In this document: piece after piece, positions 15,061 through 23,405 of the stretch
Layout: the number at the start of each line of letters is the position of its first letter
How positions within the stretch are numbered: the first letter of the stretch is position 1
Assembly (NCBI GenBank): GCA_044226395.1
Contig: JBGAHD010000005.1
Coordinates: forward strand, 186,001 to 250,000
DNA length: 64,000 nucleotides
Reading direction: 5' to 3'
Source of the DNA: JBGAHD01 sp044226395
Lineage (GTDB): Bacteria; Pseudomonadota; Gammaproteobacteria; Xanthomonadales; Ahniellaceae
The notes under the pieces: generated by a model
The model's input: the letters and a program-made list of their open reading frames with translations, nothing else
What the model was told of the DNA's origin: nothing
Databases searched by the model: none
Made by a program: the position numbers and the translations under genes

Positions 15061-15983
15061 TCTTCCTCCACCACCACGTCGTCGGCCTCGGGCGTGAACA
15101 GCAGGCGATTGGGGCTCTTGCGAATCTCGCGCGTGAACTCGTCGAGATTGCGGCTGGACGATTCCAGATTGTGCGAGATCGTCTCGATGCGCCGCGAAAT
15201 CGCGGCCGTGATCTGCGACAGATCGCGCACCGCGTCGCGCACCACCGGCCGATTGTCGCGCGCGATGCCGCCGGCGTCGTCGAGCAGGGCATCGAGGCGT
15301 TGCTGCGTGCCCTTGAGCTCGGCGGTCACGCTCTGAATGTTGGCGAGCGTGCGCTGGATGTTGTCGCGATTGCCCGGGCTCATCACGTCGTTGACCGATT
15401 CGGCCGCTTCGTTGAGTCGCTTCAACAAGGTCTGCGCCTCGCCCAGCAGCGCCGGCGTCTGCGTGTCGATGGTGGCGGTGATCGAATCCACGCGCGTCGA
15501 CAAGGTTTCCACCAGCGGACGAATCTGATTGCGCGTGAGGTGCGTGACTTCGCCCGCGAGTTCATTGACCGCGGCGAAGATGTCGGCGCTTTCCTCGCCC
15601 TTGATCTCGGCGCCGGGCTTGAGCACGGTCGGCGCCGAACCTTCGCGGATCGCCACCGAGACATCGGCCAACAGGCCCGACGAGGCCAGGCGCGCGATCG
15701 AATCCTCGGGAATCGGCCAATCGCGGCGCACGGCCAGGGTCACGCGGTAATGGGTCTTGCCGTCCTTGCGCTCGGGTTCGATCGCGCTGACTTGGCCGAT
15801 GCGAAAGCCCTCGTAAAACACGGGCGCGCCATAACCCAGGCCGGTGACGTTGCGATAGGTCACCACGTAGTCGGTCGCCGCGCCGCCGCGTCCGGTGATC
15901 TGAAACAAGCTCGCCAGCAGCACGACCAAGGCCACGACCACGACGATGCCGACCAGGGTGTAGTTGAGATTTTCGCGTTTCAT
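15057..15983 (-). CDS. MCE/MlaD-family lipid-transport protein (system 1)
   Basis: 308 aa substrate-binding component of an MCE transporter. It has one N-terminal transmembrane anchor (about 9-28), one MCE domain (about 36-115; TDYVVTYRNVTGLGYGAPVFYEGFRIGQV is the typical start, quoted in part: NVTGLGYGAPVFYEG), then a long helical region (about 130-290) with heptad-like LNEAAESVND and QQRLDALLDDAGG segments that may form a tube or bridge. Expected to sit in the inner membrane with the MCE ring in the periplasm. It lies between the ATPase gene (16060) and the lipoprotein gene (4-nt overlap). Longer than canonical MlaD (about 180 aa), so closer to the Pqi/Yeb-like or Mla-2 subtypes with helical extensions. 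Confidence 0.88.
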   Translation of the reverse strand: MKRENLNYTLVGIVVVVALVVLLASLFQITGRGGAATDYVVTYRNVTGLGYGAPVFYEGFRIGQVSAIEPERKDGKTHYRVTLAVRRDWPIPEDSIARLASSGLLADVSVAIREGSAPTVLKPGAEIKGEESADIFAAVNELAGEVTHLTRNQIRPLVETLSTRVDSITATIDTQTPALLGEAQTLLKRLNEAAESVNDVMSPGNRDNIQRTLANIQSVTAELKGTQQRLDALLDDAGGIARDNRPVVRDAVRDLSQITAAISRRIETISHNLESSSRNLDEFTREIRKSPNRLLFTPEADDVVVEEE

Positions 15984-16059
15984 GGGGCGAAGGCCTTGTC
16001 GCTGGCGGTGGCGCGGGTCACGGGGCGGAGCACGGTGTCTGGTTCAGGGCGCGATGATC

Positions 16060-16860
16060 TCATGCGTCTTCCTCGGTGAGGCGACGCAGATACTCGTCGG
16101 TGTCGACCTCGATCTGGCGCGGGCGCCGGTTGAGCAGATCCTGGATGCGCTCGTTGTCGGCATTGCGCACCTCCTGCACGGGCCCGGTCATCAGATTGAA
16201 GCCGCGATCGAGCACGGTGATGGTGTCGGCGATCTTGAACGCGCTCTCGAGTTCGTGCGTGACCACGACGATGGTCATGCGCAGCGCATCGCGCAAGCGC
16301 AGGATCAACTCGTCGAGTTCGGCCGAGACCACTGGGTCGAGACCGGCCGAGGGTTCGTCGAAAAAAAGCAGCTTCGGGTCCATCACGATCGCGCGCGCCA
16401 GGGCCGCGCGCTTGATCATGCCGCCGGACAATTGCGCCGGCATCAAATCCTGAAAGCCGCCGAGATTGACCACTTCGAGCTTGAGGCGGCTCATGATGCG
16501 GATCGTGCTTTCGTCGAGTTCGGTGTGCTCGCGCAATGGCAAGGCCACGTTCTCGCCGACCGTCATCGAGGTGAACAGCGCGCCGCCTTGAAAGCTCACG
16601 CCCATCTGTCGGCGCAGGCGCAGCAGTTCCGCGGCGCTGGCGCGCGCGATGTCGGTGCCCAGGATGCGCACCGTGCCCGAGCGCGGCTTGAGCAGGCCCA
16701 GAAGGTGGCGCAGCAAAGTACTTTTGCCCGAACCCGAGCCGCCCATGATCACGCGGATCTCGCCCGAGTTCACGCGAAAGTCGACGTTGTGCAGGATCTG
16801 GCGCTTGCCGAACCAGACATTGAGCCCCGCGACGTCGATCACCGGCGAGTCGTGATTCAT
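16060..16860 (-). CDS. MlaF-family ABC transporter ATP-binding protein (system 1)
   Basis: 266 aa ATPase subunit powering lipid movement through the MCE complex. Walker A GGSGSGKST at 40-48, a Q-loop in MGVSFQGGALF, signature LSGGMIKRAALARAI, Walker B LLFFDEPSAGLDP and switch His in VVTHE are all visible. The C-terminal tail (NRRPRQIEVDTDEYLRRL) resembles the MlaF extension that contacts its neighbour. The gene begins 4 bp after the permease stop; about 75 bp separate it from the MCE-protein gene. Confidence 0.92.
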   Translation of the reverse strand: MNHDSPVIDVAGLNVWFGKRQILHNVDFRVNSGEIRVIMGGSGSGKSTLLRHLLGLLKPRSGTVRILGTDIARASAAELLRLRRQMGVSFQGGALFTSMTVGENVALPLREHTELDESTIRIMSRLKLEVVNLGGFQDLMPAQLSGGMIKRAALARAIVMDPKLLFFDEPSAGLDPVVSAELDELILRLRDALRMTIVVVTHELESAFKIADTITVLDRGFNLMTGPVQEVRNADNERIQDLLNRRPRQIEVDTDEYLRRLTEEDA

Positions 16861-16864
16861 GCGC

Positions 16865-17668
16865 TCACCGGTTGAGGAAATACGAAAAGGCCATGTCGGC
16901 CACGACCAGGCACGAGATCGACAGCACCACCGCGCGCGTGGTCGCGCGACCCACGCCCTCGGCGCCGCCGGTGACCGAAAAGCCCGTGCTCACGCCGACG
17001 AGCGTGATCAAGACCGCGAACACCACGCTCTTGGCCAGGCCCTGGCCGATGTCGCCGGGCTCGAGCGCGTTCAAGGTTTGCACCAGATATGCGCCAACGC
17101 TGATGTCGAGCGAAGGCGAGCAATACAAGGCCGCGCCAAGCAGCGAGGCCGCGTCGGCGAGAACGGTCAGCACCGGCAGCATCACCAGCATCGCGATCAA
17201 GGCCGGCGCGGCGAGATAGCGCACGGGATCGACGCCGATCACGGCCAGCGCGTCGACTTCCTGCGAGACATTCATCGAGCCGATGCGCGCCGCGAACGAC
17301 GAGCCCGAACGGCCCGCCACCACGATGCCGGTGATCAGCACGCCGAATTCGCGCGAGACCGATTTGGCCACGGCCAGCACGACCTGGGTCTCGGCGCCGA
17401 ATTCCGACAGCGCGGCGATGAACTGGATGCCCAGCATCACGCCCACGGTGAAGGCCAGCAGGGCCACGATCGGAATCGCGTCGACGCCGACCTGGCGCAT
17501 CTGCTCGAACACCATCGCCACGCGCACGGGCTGACCGCGTCGCCAACCGGCCACGGTGAAATACAGGCTTTCGGCCAGCAGACTGCCGGCATAGCCCAGC
17601 TCCGCCACGGTCGACACGGCGTGCCGGCCGATGCGATGAAAAGGTTTGAGTACGGTCTCCAGCGACAC
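16865..17668 (-). CDS. MlaE-family permease (system 1)
   Basis: 267 aa inner-membrane permease of an MCE lipid transporter, with an amphipathic N-terminal helix and about five transmembrane segments. Family motifs: RGQPVRVAMVFEQM, then VGVDAIPIVALLAFTVG, the loop VAGRSGSSFAARIGSMNVSQEVDAL, which is the ABC-coupling region of the family, and the C-terminal VLSISCLVVADMAFSYF. I set the start at GTG 17668 because GGAG lies 5 bp upstream; an in-frame ATG at 17710 would add a Gly/Ala-rich stretch without a ribosome-binding site. The STAS gene ends 92 bp upstream and the ATPase gene follows after 4 bp. Confidence 0.88.
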   Translation of the reverse strand: MSLETVLKPFHRIGRHAVSTVAELGYAGSLLAESLYFTVAGWRRGQPVRVAMVFEQMRQVGVDAIPIVALLAFTVGVMLGIQFIAALSEFGAETQVVLAVAKSVSREFGVLITGIVVAGRSGSSFAARIGSMNVSQEVDALAVIGVDPVRYLAAPALIAMLVMLPVLTVLADAASLLGAALYCSPSLDISVGAYLVQTLNALEPGDIGQGLAKSVVFAVLITLVGVSTGFSVTGGAEGVGRATTRAVVLSISCLVVADMAFSYFLNR

Positions 17669-17760
17669 GAAGGCTCCACCACCAGCGCGGGCGGCGCGCC
17701 CGCCACCCACTATTCACGCGACCCGGATCACGCCTCCCGCGTGACCGCGCGTCGACGCGC

Positions 17761-18087
17761 TCAGCCGCGCGCCGCGGCCAGATCGTCCACCATCGGAAAG
17801 ACGCGATCGAGGCGCGCCAATTGCAATACGGATTTCACCGGCTGACTGGATGCCACCAGCCAGAAGCCCTGACCGCGCCCGCGCGCGGACTGGAAGCCCT
17901 CGACCAGGGCGGCGATGCCCGAGGAATCGATGTAGCTCACCTCCGACAGCTCCACGCCGACCTTGGTCGCGCGCGCCAGCGCGTCGAGGATGGACTTGCG
18001 GATCGATTGCGACCACGACAGGTCCACTTCGCCGCGCACGCGCACCAGCAGCAGATCGCCATGGGTTTCGGTCTTGCACTCGTTCAT
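17761..18087 (-). CDS. STAS-domain protein (anti-sigma-factor antagonist or MlaB-like)
   Basis: 108 aa single STAS domain. The phospho-switch loop YIDSSGIAAL carries S55/S56, the serine phosphorylated in SpoIIAA/RsbV-type antagonists. The start overlaps the stop of the RsbW-like kinase gene (ATGA), and the GAF/PP2C phosphatase gene overlaps in turn, so all three parts of a partner switch are translationally coupled. The next gene downstream is an MlaE permease. In E. coli the STAS protein MlaB is a subunit of the MlaFEDB transporter, so this protein could serve as the MlaB of system 1, as an anti-anti-sigma factor, or link the two. No sigma-factor gene is nearby. Confidence 0.88.
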   Translation of the reverse strand: MNECKTETHGDLLLVRVRGEVDLSWSQSIRKSILDALARATKVGVELSEVSYIDSSGIAALVEGFQSARGRGQGFWLVASSQPVKSVLQLARLDRVFPMVDDLAAARG

Positions 18088-18521
18088 TTCGGGGGTCCCT
18101 TGGCGTGCGCGAGTCGCTTGCGCATCACCAGCACATTACCGCAGCGCCGCTTGAGCGGCCGCAGCGACCACGCATCCATGGTCTCGTCGATGAAGTTGAT
18201 GCCCAGGCCGCCGGGCTTGCACACCGACAGGTCGCGCGGTTTCACCTTGGCCGGGTCGACCGGCGGCGCGAAATCGCGCAAGGCGAAGCGCAACATGCCG
18301 CGCACGCGCGACAGCGTCACTTTCAAGCGGCCCGGACCGCAGCTGGCGTAGGCGTGACGAATCACGTTAGCCGCCGCCTCGTCCACCGCCAGCACCAGGC
18401 GCGCGCGCAGTTCCGGATCGACGCCGGCGCGATCGAGCGCCGAGATCACGGCCGCGCGCAGGCCCTTCAATTCCTCCGGGCGCGCGGGCAGATTGAGCCG
18501 CAGCAGCGCCCGGCCGCTCAT
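18084..18521 (-). CDS. RsbW-like serine kinase / anti-sigma regulatory ATP-binding protein
   Basis: 145 aa GHKL-type ATPase of the HATPase_c_2 class, the kinase partner of a STAS antagonist. The N box is AVDEAAANVIRHAYAS (E48, N52), DFAPPVDP follows near residue 88, and the G-rich box is GGLGINFIDETMD at about 115. There is no dimerisation His domain, as expected for RsbW/SpoIIAB relatives. ATG at 18521 overlaps the phosphatase stop by 4 nt, and the stop overlaps the STAS start by 4 nt. Predicted to phosphorylate the STAS Ser; its client (a sigma factor or something else) is not visible here. Confidence 0.9.
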   Translation of the reverse strand: MSGRALLRLNLPARPEELKGLRAAVISALDRAGVDPELRARLVLAVDEAAANVIRHAYASCGPGRLKVTLSRVRGMLRFALRDFAPPVDPAKVKPRDLSVCKPGGLGINFIDETMDAWSLRPLKRRCGNVLVMRKRLAHAKGPPK

Positions 18522-19789
18522 CCGTGCCGGTCCTCGATCAGCAGCACCGTGGTGTCGTCGGCCAGACGCATGCGGCGCAGTTCGCCGATGATCGCGCGCA
18601 GGCGCGCTTCCGGCGCCGCCGCCGCGTGTCGTCCGAACAGTTCGCGCACACCTTCGAGGCCCAAGGTTCGACGATCCTGATCGCGCACATCGGTGACGCC
18701 ATCGCTGAAGAAATACAGCGCGGCGTCGCCCAGCGGCGCACTCTGCGCAGCGTAGCCCACGCCCGGCAGAATCGCGAGAGGCGGACCCTCGGCCTGGAAC
18801 TCCTCGTGACGCCCGTCGCGATGCAGCAGCAAGGCCGGCGGAAAGCCCGCGTTGGCCCAGGTCACCACGCGCGTGCGTGGATCGAAATAGCCCACGACCG
18901 CGCACACGAACATGCCGCCCGACACGGTCTCGGCCAGTTCATCGTTAACCCGCGACAGCCAGTCCTCGGGCGGCAAGTGATCCTTGCCGGCCCAGCGCAG
19001 CAGCGACGCCGTGCGCACCATCAGCAGCGCCGCGTCGAGGCCCTTGCCGGAAACATCGCCGACGGTAAAGGCGATGCGGCCATCGGGCAGATCGAAGAAA
19101 TCGTAGAAATCGCCCGAGATCTCGCGCGCAGGACGATTCACGCCGAGGATCGGGTACGCATCGCGCCGACGCTTGGGCAGCAGCGAGCGCTGCATTTGTC
19201 GCGCCAGTTGCAGCTCGCGGCGAATGCGGTTTTGTTCCATCAGCTCCGCGACCAGCTTGGCATTGCCCAAGGCCAGCGCGGTTGGCCCCGCGAGCACGCG
19301 CAGCATGTCGCGATCGGATTCGTCGAACAGACCGCCGTCGCGCTTGTTGAGCACTTCCAGCACGCCGATCGGCCCATTCATCGTCGACAAGGGCGTGCAC
19401 AGCACCGAGCGCGTGCGAAACCCCGTGCGCTCGTCGACCTTGCCGGCGAAATCGGGATCGGCGCCGGCGTCGCGCACCATCTGGCAGCGATTTTGTTCCA
19501 GCGTGCGACCGACGATGCCCGCGCCCACGGGCAATCGCAGCCCGGTGACATTCACCGGCCCCGCGCAGGCGCGGCATTCCAGCGTCTGCTGATCGGCGTC
19601 GAGCATGAACACCGAAGCGGCCTCGGCCTGCATGCAATCGGCGATGCGCGTGACCGCTTGCGACAAGGTCTGCTCGATGTCGATCGACACCGCCAGCGCC
19701 TGCGACAAGTCGGCCAGCATCGTCAGCACGCGGCCCTCGAAGGGCGCGGCGCGCTCGGGCGCGGCGACCGGCAGCGCGGCCTGACTCAC
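18518..19789 (-). CDS. GAF-domain PP2C (SpoIIE/RsbU-type) protein phosphatase
   Basis: 423 aa cytosolic phosphatase expected to dephosphorylate the STAS protein and so set the partner switch. A GAF domain lies at about 30-190 (VTRIADCMQAEAASVFMLD, then GPIGVLEVLNK). A linker helix follows (RELQLARQMQRSLLPKR), and then the PP2C-like domain (about 215-420) with metal-binding aspartates in GDFYDFFDLPDG, VGDVSGKGLDAALLM, FFSDGVTDVRD and DDTTVLLIED. The start is GTG at 19789, overlapping the pssA stop (GTGA). Larger in-frame ORFs running to 20269 are shadows of pssA. Confidence 0.92.
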   Translation of the reverse strand: MSQAALPVAAPERAAPFEGRVLTMLADLSQALAVSIDIEQTLSQAVTRIADCMQAEAASVFMLDADQQTLECRACAGPVNVTGLRLPVGAGIVGRTLEQNRCQMVRDAGADPDFAGKVDERTGFRTRSVLCTPLSTMNGPIGVLEVLNKRDGGLFDESDRDMLRVLAGPTALALGNAKLVAELMEQNRIRRELQLARQMQRSLLPKRRRDAYPILGVNRPAREISGDFYDFFDLPDGRIAFTVGDVSGKGLDAALLMVRTASLLRWAGKDHLPPEDWLSRVNDELAETVSGGMFVCAVVGYFDPRTRVVTWANAGFPPALLLHRDGRHEEFQAEGPPLAILPGVGYAAQSAPLGDAALYFFSDGVTDVRDQDRRTLGLEGVRELFGRHAAAAPEARLRAIIGELRRMRLADDTTVLLIEDRHG

Positions 19790-20553
19790 GACGGCGCGTT
19801 CTCCACGCGCGGTCGCGTCAGCGACCACAGCGCCATCACGGGGCCCGACAGCATGTAAAGGCCGCACACGGCCAGCAACACACCCGAGGGATAGATCGCC
19901 AGCAGCACGAAGATGCCGATCAGCATCACCATCCACGGATACGACACGCGCGGACCGCCGGCGCTCTTGAAGCTCCAATAGCGCACGCGGCTGACCATCA
20001 GGATCGCGATCGTCACCGTCAACGCCAGCGCCAAGAAGGCCACGCGCAAGCCATCGAAGCCGCGATCGGCCAAGGTCCACACGAAGGCCATCATCACGCC
20101 GGCCGCGGCCGGGCTCGCCAGCCCAATGAAATAGCGTTTGTCGACCACGCCGACCTGGGTGTTGAAGCGCGCCAAGCGCACGGCCGCGCAGGCCGCGTAC
20201 AAGAACGCCGCCGCCCAGCCGGCCTTGCCCGCGAGCGGGCCATAGACGCGCAGGTTTTCCAGCGACCACGTGTACATGACCAGGGCCGGCGCCACGCCGA
20301 AGCTGACCAGATCGGCCAGCGAGTCGTACTGCATGCCGAACTCGCTCTGGGTATTGGTCATGCGCGCGATGCGCCCGTCGAGGCCATCGAGCAAGGCCGC
20401 GACGAAGACCGCCATCGCCGCATCGACGTAGCGACCATTGATCGCCGCGATGATGGCGTAGAAGCCGGCGAACATGCCGCCCGTGGTGAACAAATTCGGC
20501 AGCAGATAAATCGCGCGGCGCGGCTTGTGCGGGGGCTGTCCGTTAGGGTCCAT
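19786..20553 (-). CDS. pssA: CDP-diacylglycerol--serine O-phosphatidyltransferase
   Basis: 255 aa membrane enzyme that makes phosphatidylserine, the precursor of phosphatidylethanolamine, from CDP-diacylglycerol and serine. The CDP-alcohol phosphotransferase motif is complete: DGLDGRIAR followed by G and two spaced aspartates (SEFGMQYDSLADLVSFG). Several transmembrane helices follow. The start at 20553 (MDPNGQPPHKPRRAIYLLPN) was preferred to the 43-residue upstream extension, which has no hydrophobic or conserved content. First gene of the minus-strand chain; its stop overlaps the phosphatase GTG start, coupling phospholipid synthesis to the signalling and lipid-transport genes. Confidence 0.92.
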   Translation of the reverse strand: MDPNGQPPHKPRRAIYLLPNLFTTGGMFAGFYAIIAAINGRYVDAAMAVFVAALLDGLDGRIARMTNTQSEFGMQYDSLADLVSFGVAPALVMYTWSLENLRVYGPLAGKAGWAAAFLYAACAAVRLARFNTQVGVVDKRYFIGLASPAAAGVMMAFVWTLADRGFDGLRVAFLALALTVTIAILMVSRVRYWSFKSAGGPRVSYPWMVMLIGIFVLLAIYPSGVLLAVCGLYMLSGPVMALWSLTRPRVENAPS

Positions 20554-20714
20554 GCGCGGTCGGGGTCGGTCAGGGGCGGCAGTGTAACCTACGACGGGCG
20601 CCGTCCCGACCACGCGGACTTGGCGCGACGCTTCGCATTTGTGATCTAAAATCTTGTTTTCGTTGAGCCCTGGTGCTACCACTGGCGCCCAGCATCCGAT
20701 GTCGGGAGAGTCCC

Positions 20715-21173
20715 ATGCGCAAGTTCGTCCTTCTGGCCGCCACCGCGCTCGCCTTCACCGGCGCCGCCCAGGCCGAGCAGTACTACAAGTGGCGTGACGC
20801 CAACGGCGCGCTGCACTACACCCAGACCCCGCCGCCCAAGGGCGCGCAGGCCGACACCGTGGCCGTGTCCTCGCGCGTGCCCGAGCCCGCGGCCCCGGCC
20901 GCGCCGGAAACCGCGGCCGCGCCAGGCACGGCGCCCGCTGGTGGCGCCGCGGCGCCCGGTCAGGTCTCGCCCGAGGCGCAGCAACAAGTCGCGGCCCTGC
21001 GCAAGCAGGCCTGCGAAAACGCCAAGGCGCGCGCCCAGCAATTGGCCAACCTGCCGGTGGTGGCGATGGACATCAATCGCGACGGCAAGCCGGTCGAACT
21101 CAACGCCCAGCAACACGCGGCCGAGCTCGATCGCGCCAATCAAGCCGTGGCGACCTACTGCGGCGCGCAGTAA
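20715..21173 (+). CDS. DUF4124 domain-containing secreted protein (1)
   Basis: 152 aa periplasmic protein of unknown function. A signal peptide (MRKFVLLAATALAFTGAAQA) is followed directly by the DUF4124 signature YYKWRDANGALHYTQTPP, an Ala/Pro-rich linker (about 50-90) and a helical C-terminal part with two cysteines (QACENAK, ATYCGAQ) that could form a disulfide. RBS GGGAGAG sits 6 bp upstream of the ATG at 20715. Divergent from pssA, and followed after 3 bp by a second DUF4124 gene. Confidence 0.85.
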   Translation: MRKFVLLAATALAFTGAAQAEQYYKWRDANGALHYTQTPPPKGAQADTVAVSSRVPEPAAPAAPETAAAPGTAPAGGAAAPGQVSPEAQQQVAALRKQACENAKARAQQLANLPVVAMDINRDGKPVELNAQQHAAELDRANQAVATYCGAQ

Positions 21174-21176
21174 GCC

Positions 21177-21464
21177 GTGAATCGGGGCGCGCTGGCGCTG
21201 GCGGTGGTGGTGATCGCCGCCGCCGGCTGGGCCTGGTGGCGCTACGCGCCCGACAGCTTGCCCGCCTTCGTCAACAAAGCCGCGCCGCGCTCGCCCACCG
21301 CCAATCCGCCGCTGTACAAGTGGCGCGACGCGAAGGGCACGATCCACATCACCGACCAGCCGCCCGCCGATCGCGAGTTCGAAAAGATCGTGGTCGACCC
21401 GCGCACGAACGTCGTGCCCACGGTGGTGCCCGGGCGCGACGAAGCCCCGCCGCCGCCCGAGTAG
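21177..21464 (+). CDS. DUF4124 domain-containing membrane-anchored protein (2)
   Basis: 95 aa protein with an uncleaved-looking N-terminal hydrophobic segment (about 4-22, LALAVVVIAAAGWAWW) and one DUF4124 motif (LYKWRDAKGTIHITDQPPADREF). It shares only this motif with the preceding gene, so the pair looks like a modular rather than a recent duplication. Start GTG at 21177, 3 bp past the previous stop, so co-translated. Function unknown. Confidence 0.78.
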   Translation: MNRGALALAVVVIAAAGWAWWRYAPDSLPAFVNKAAPRSPTANPPLYKWRDAKGTIHITDQPPADREFEKIVVDPRTNVVPTVVPGRDEAPPPPE

Positions 21465-21528
21465 TCCACGGTCGACGCGACGCGGGCGCGTAGTTCGCGG
21501 CCCCGTGCCTTCCGTCGGCATGCCTGGT

Positions 21529-21558
21529 TTGGCTCGCTCCACGCCGGGCCGCTAGACT
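21529..21558 (+). promoter_or_regulatory. candidate sigma-70 promoter for proS
   Basis: TTGGCT (21529-21534) and TAGACT (21553-21558) are 18 bp apart, 34 bp upstream of the proS ATG. Both hexamers keep the most conserved bases (TTG; TA...T). Confidence 0.45.
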
Positions 21559-21591
21559 CCCTGCCCTTTCACCTTTGCCGAGTGCTTCGCG

Positions 21592-23298
21592 ATGCGTCTG
21601 TCCCAATTTCACCTGACCACGGTCAAGGAAGTCCCCGCCGATGCCGAGATCGTCAGCCATCAGCTGATGTTGCGCACCGGCATGATCCGCAAGCTCGGTG
21701 CCGGCATCTACACCTGGTCGCCGCTGGGCCTGCGCGTGTTGCGTCGGGTCGAGCACGTGGTGCGCGAGGAAATGAACCGCGCCGGCGCGCTCGAAGTGCT
21801 GATGCCCTCGATCCAGCCGCGCGAATTGTGGGAAGAAACCGGCCGCTGGCAGAAGTTCGGCGGTCAGCTGCTGAAGCTGCGCGACCGCAAGGACGCCGAG
21901 TTCTGCTACGGCCCCACGCACGAGGAAGTGATCACCGACTTCGCGCGCAACGAACTGCGCAGCTACAAGCAGCTGCCGATCAACTTCTATCAAATCCAAA
22001 CCAAGTTCCGCGACGAGATCCGTCCGCGCTTTGGCGTGATGCGCGCGCGCGAATTCATCATGAAGGATTCGTACTCGTTTCATCTCGACCCCGAGTGCCT
22101 GGGTCGCGAATACCAGAACATGTACGACACCTACGCGCGCATCTTCACGCGCCTGGGCCTGAAGTTCCGCGCCGTGCAGGCCGACAACGGCGCGATCGGC
22201 GGCACCGGCTCGCATGAATTCCACGTGCTGGCCGAATCCGGCGAGGATGCGATCGCCTTCTCGACGGGTTCGGACTACGCCGCCAATGTCGAAATGGCCG
22301 AGGCCGTGGCGCCCAAGACGCCGCGTCCCGCGCCCAGCGCGCCGCTGACGCTCGTGGCCACGCCGACGCAAAAGACCATCGAGGAAATCTCCACGTTCTT
22401 GAACGTGCCGGCCACGCGCTGCTTGAAGACCGTGATCGTGCGCGGCGTCGAGGGCCTGGTCGCGCTGTGCGTGCGCGGCGATCACGAGATCAACGAGGTC
22501 AAGGCCGCCAAGCTGCCGGAACTGCCGGGCGAATCCGTGCTCGCGACCGAGAACGACATTCTCGACGCGCTCAAGTGCCGCCCCGGCTTCATCGGGCCGC
22601 ACGGTCTGCCGGACAATATTCCGGTCATCGTCGATCGTTCCGCCGCGGTGCTGGCCGATTTCGTCTGCGGCGCCAATCAGGACGGTCATCACTACACCGG
22701 CGCCAACTGGGATCGCGACGCGCGCATCACGCGCGTGGTCGACATTCGCAAGGTGGTCGGGGGCGATGCCTCGCCCGATGGCCAGGGCGAGCTCAAGATC
22801 GGCCGCGGCATCGAGGTCGGTCACGTGTTCAAGCTCGGTCAAAATTACGCGCAGGCCATGCGCGCGACCGTGCTCGATCAGCAAGGCAAGGCCCAGGTCA
22901 CCTACATGGGCTGCTATGGCATCGGCGTGTCGCGCATCGTCGCCGCCGCGATCGAGCAGAACCACGACGCCGCCGGCATCATCTGGCCCGAGCCGATGGC
23001 GCCGTGGACCGTCGCGATCTGCGTGATCAATGCCAAGAACGATCCGACCGTCAACGCCGCCGCGCAGTCGCTGTACGACGAGCTCAGCGCGCGCGGTCAC
23101 GACGTGGTGATCGACGATCGCGGCCTGCGTCCGGGCGTGATGTTCGCCGACATCGAACTGATCGGCATCCCGCACCGCGTGGTGGTGAGCGAACGCGGCG
23201 TGGCCGCGGGCACCTACGAGTACCGCGCGCGTCGCGCCAGCGAGAGCGAAGTACTGTCGCGCGAGGACGTGATCGCGCGCTTTCCCGCGCGCGCCTGA
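21592..23298 (+). CDS. proS: prolyl-tRNA synthetase
   Basis: Class II aminoacyl-tRNA synthetase that charges tRNA-Pro. The 568 aa correspond to the bacterial long form with the insertion (editing) domain at about 225-400. Landmarks are motif 1 around GLRVLRRVEHVVREEMNRAG, motif 2 TKFRDEIRPRFGVMRAREFIMKD (part: FRDEIRPRFGVMR), the editing region with LKTVIVRG and GDHEINEVK, motif 3 GCYGIGVSRIVAA, and the C-terminal anticodon-binding domain. Begins MRLSQFHLTTVKEVPADAE, typical of the family. Convergent with the hypothetical gene downstream. Confidence 0.96.
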   Translation: MRLSQFHLTTVKEVPADAEIVSHQLMLRTGMIRKLGAGIYTWSPLGLRVLRRVEHVVREEMNRAGALEVLMPSIQPRELWEETGRWQKFGGQLLKLRDRKDAEFCYGPTHEEVITDFARNELRSYKQLPINFYQIQTKFRDEIRPRFGVMRAREFIMKDSYSFHLDPECLGREYQNMYDTYARIFTRLGLKFRAVQADNGAIGGTGSHEFHVLAESGEDAIAFSTGSDYAANVEMAEAVAPKTPRPAPSAPLTLVATPTQKTIEEISTFLNVPATRCLKTVIVRGVEGLVALCVRGDHEINEVKAAKLPELPGESVLATENDILDALKCRPGFIGPHGLPDNIPVIVDRSAAVLADFVCGANQDGHHYTGANWDRDARITRVVDIRKVVGGDASPDGQGELKIGRGIEVGHVFKLGQNYAQAMRATVLDQQGKAQVTYMGCYGIGVSRIVAAAIEQNHDAAGIIWPEPMAPWTVAICVINAKNDPTVNAAAQSLYDELSARGHDVVIDDRGLRPGVMFADIELIGIPHRVVVSERGVAAGTYEYRARRASESEVLSREDVIARFPARA

Positions 23299-23316
23299 TA
23301 CAGGCGCGAATCACGA

Positions 23317-23343
23317 ACCGATGACGACCTCGCCGTCATCGGT
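23317..23343. terminator. hairpin between convergent proS and the hypothetical gene
   Basis: ACCGATGACG (23317-23326) pairs perfectly with CGTCATCGGT (23334-23343) around a 7-nt loop. No T-run follows on either strand, so it may be a bidirectional or factor-assisted terminator. Confidence 0.4.
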
Positions 23344-23405
23344 CGCGCATCACATCGGGTGAGATCGGAAACGCGCCCCGCGCCACGCGCCGGGGCCGCG
23401 AGCGC

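Noticed and set aside
13976..15292. 438-aa ORF ending in the HolD-like protein
   Set aside because: The upstream 281 residues are a shadow of the lipoprotein and MCE genes; the real start overlaps the lipoprotein stop at 14449.
17669..17710. 14-residue N-terminal extension of the system 1 MlaE permease
   Set aside because: Gly/Ala/Arg-rich and without a ribosome-binding site; GTG 17668 has GGAG in place.
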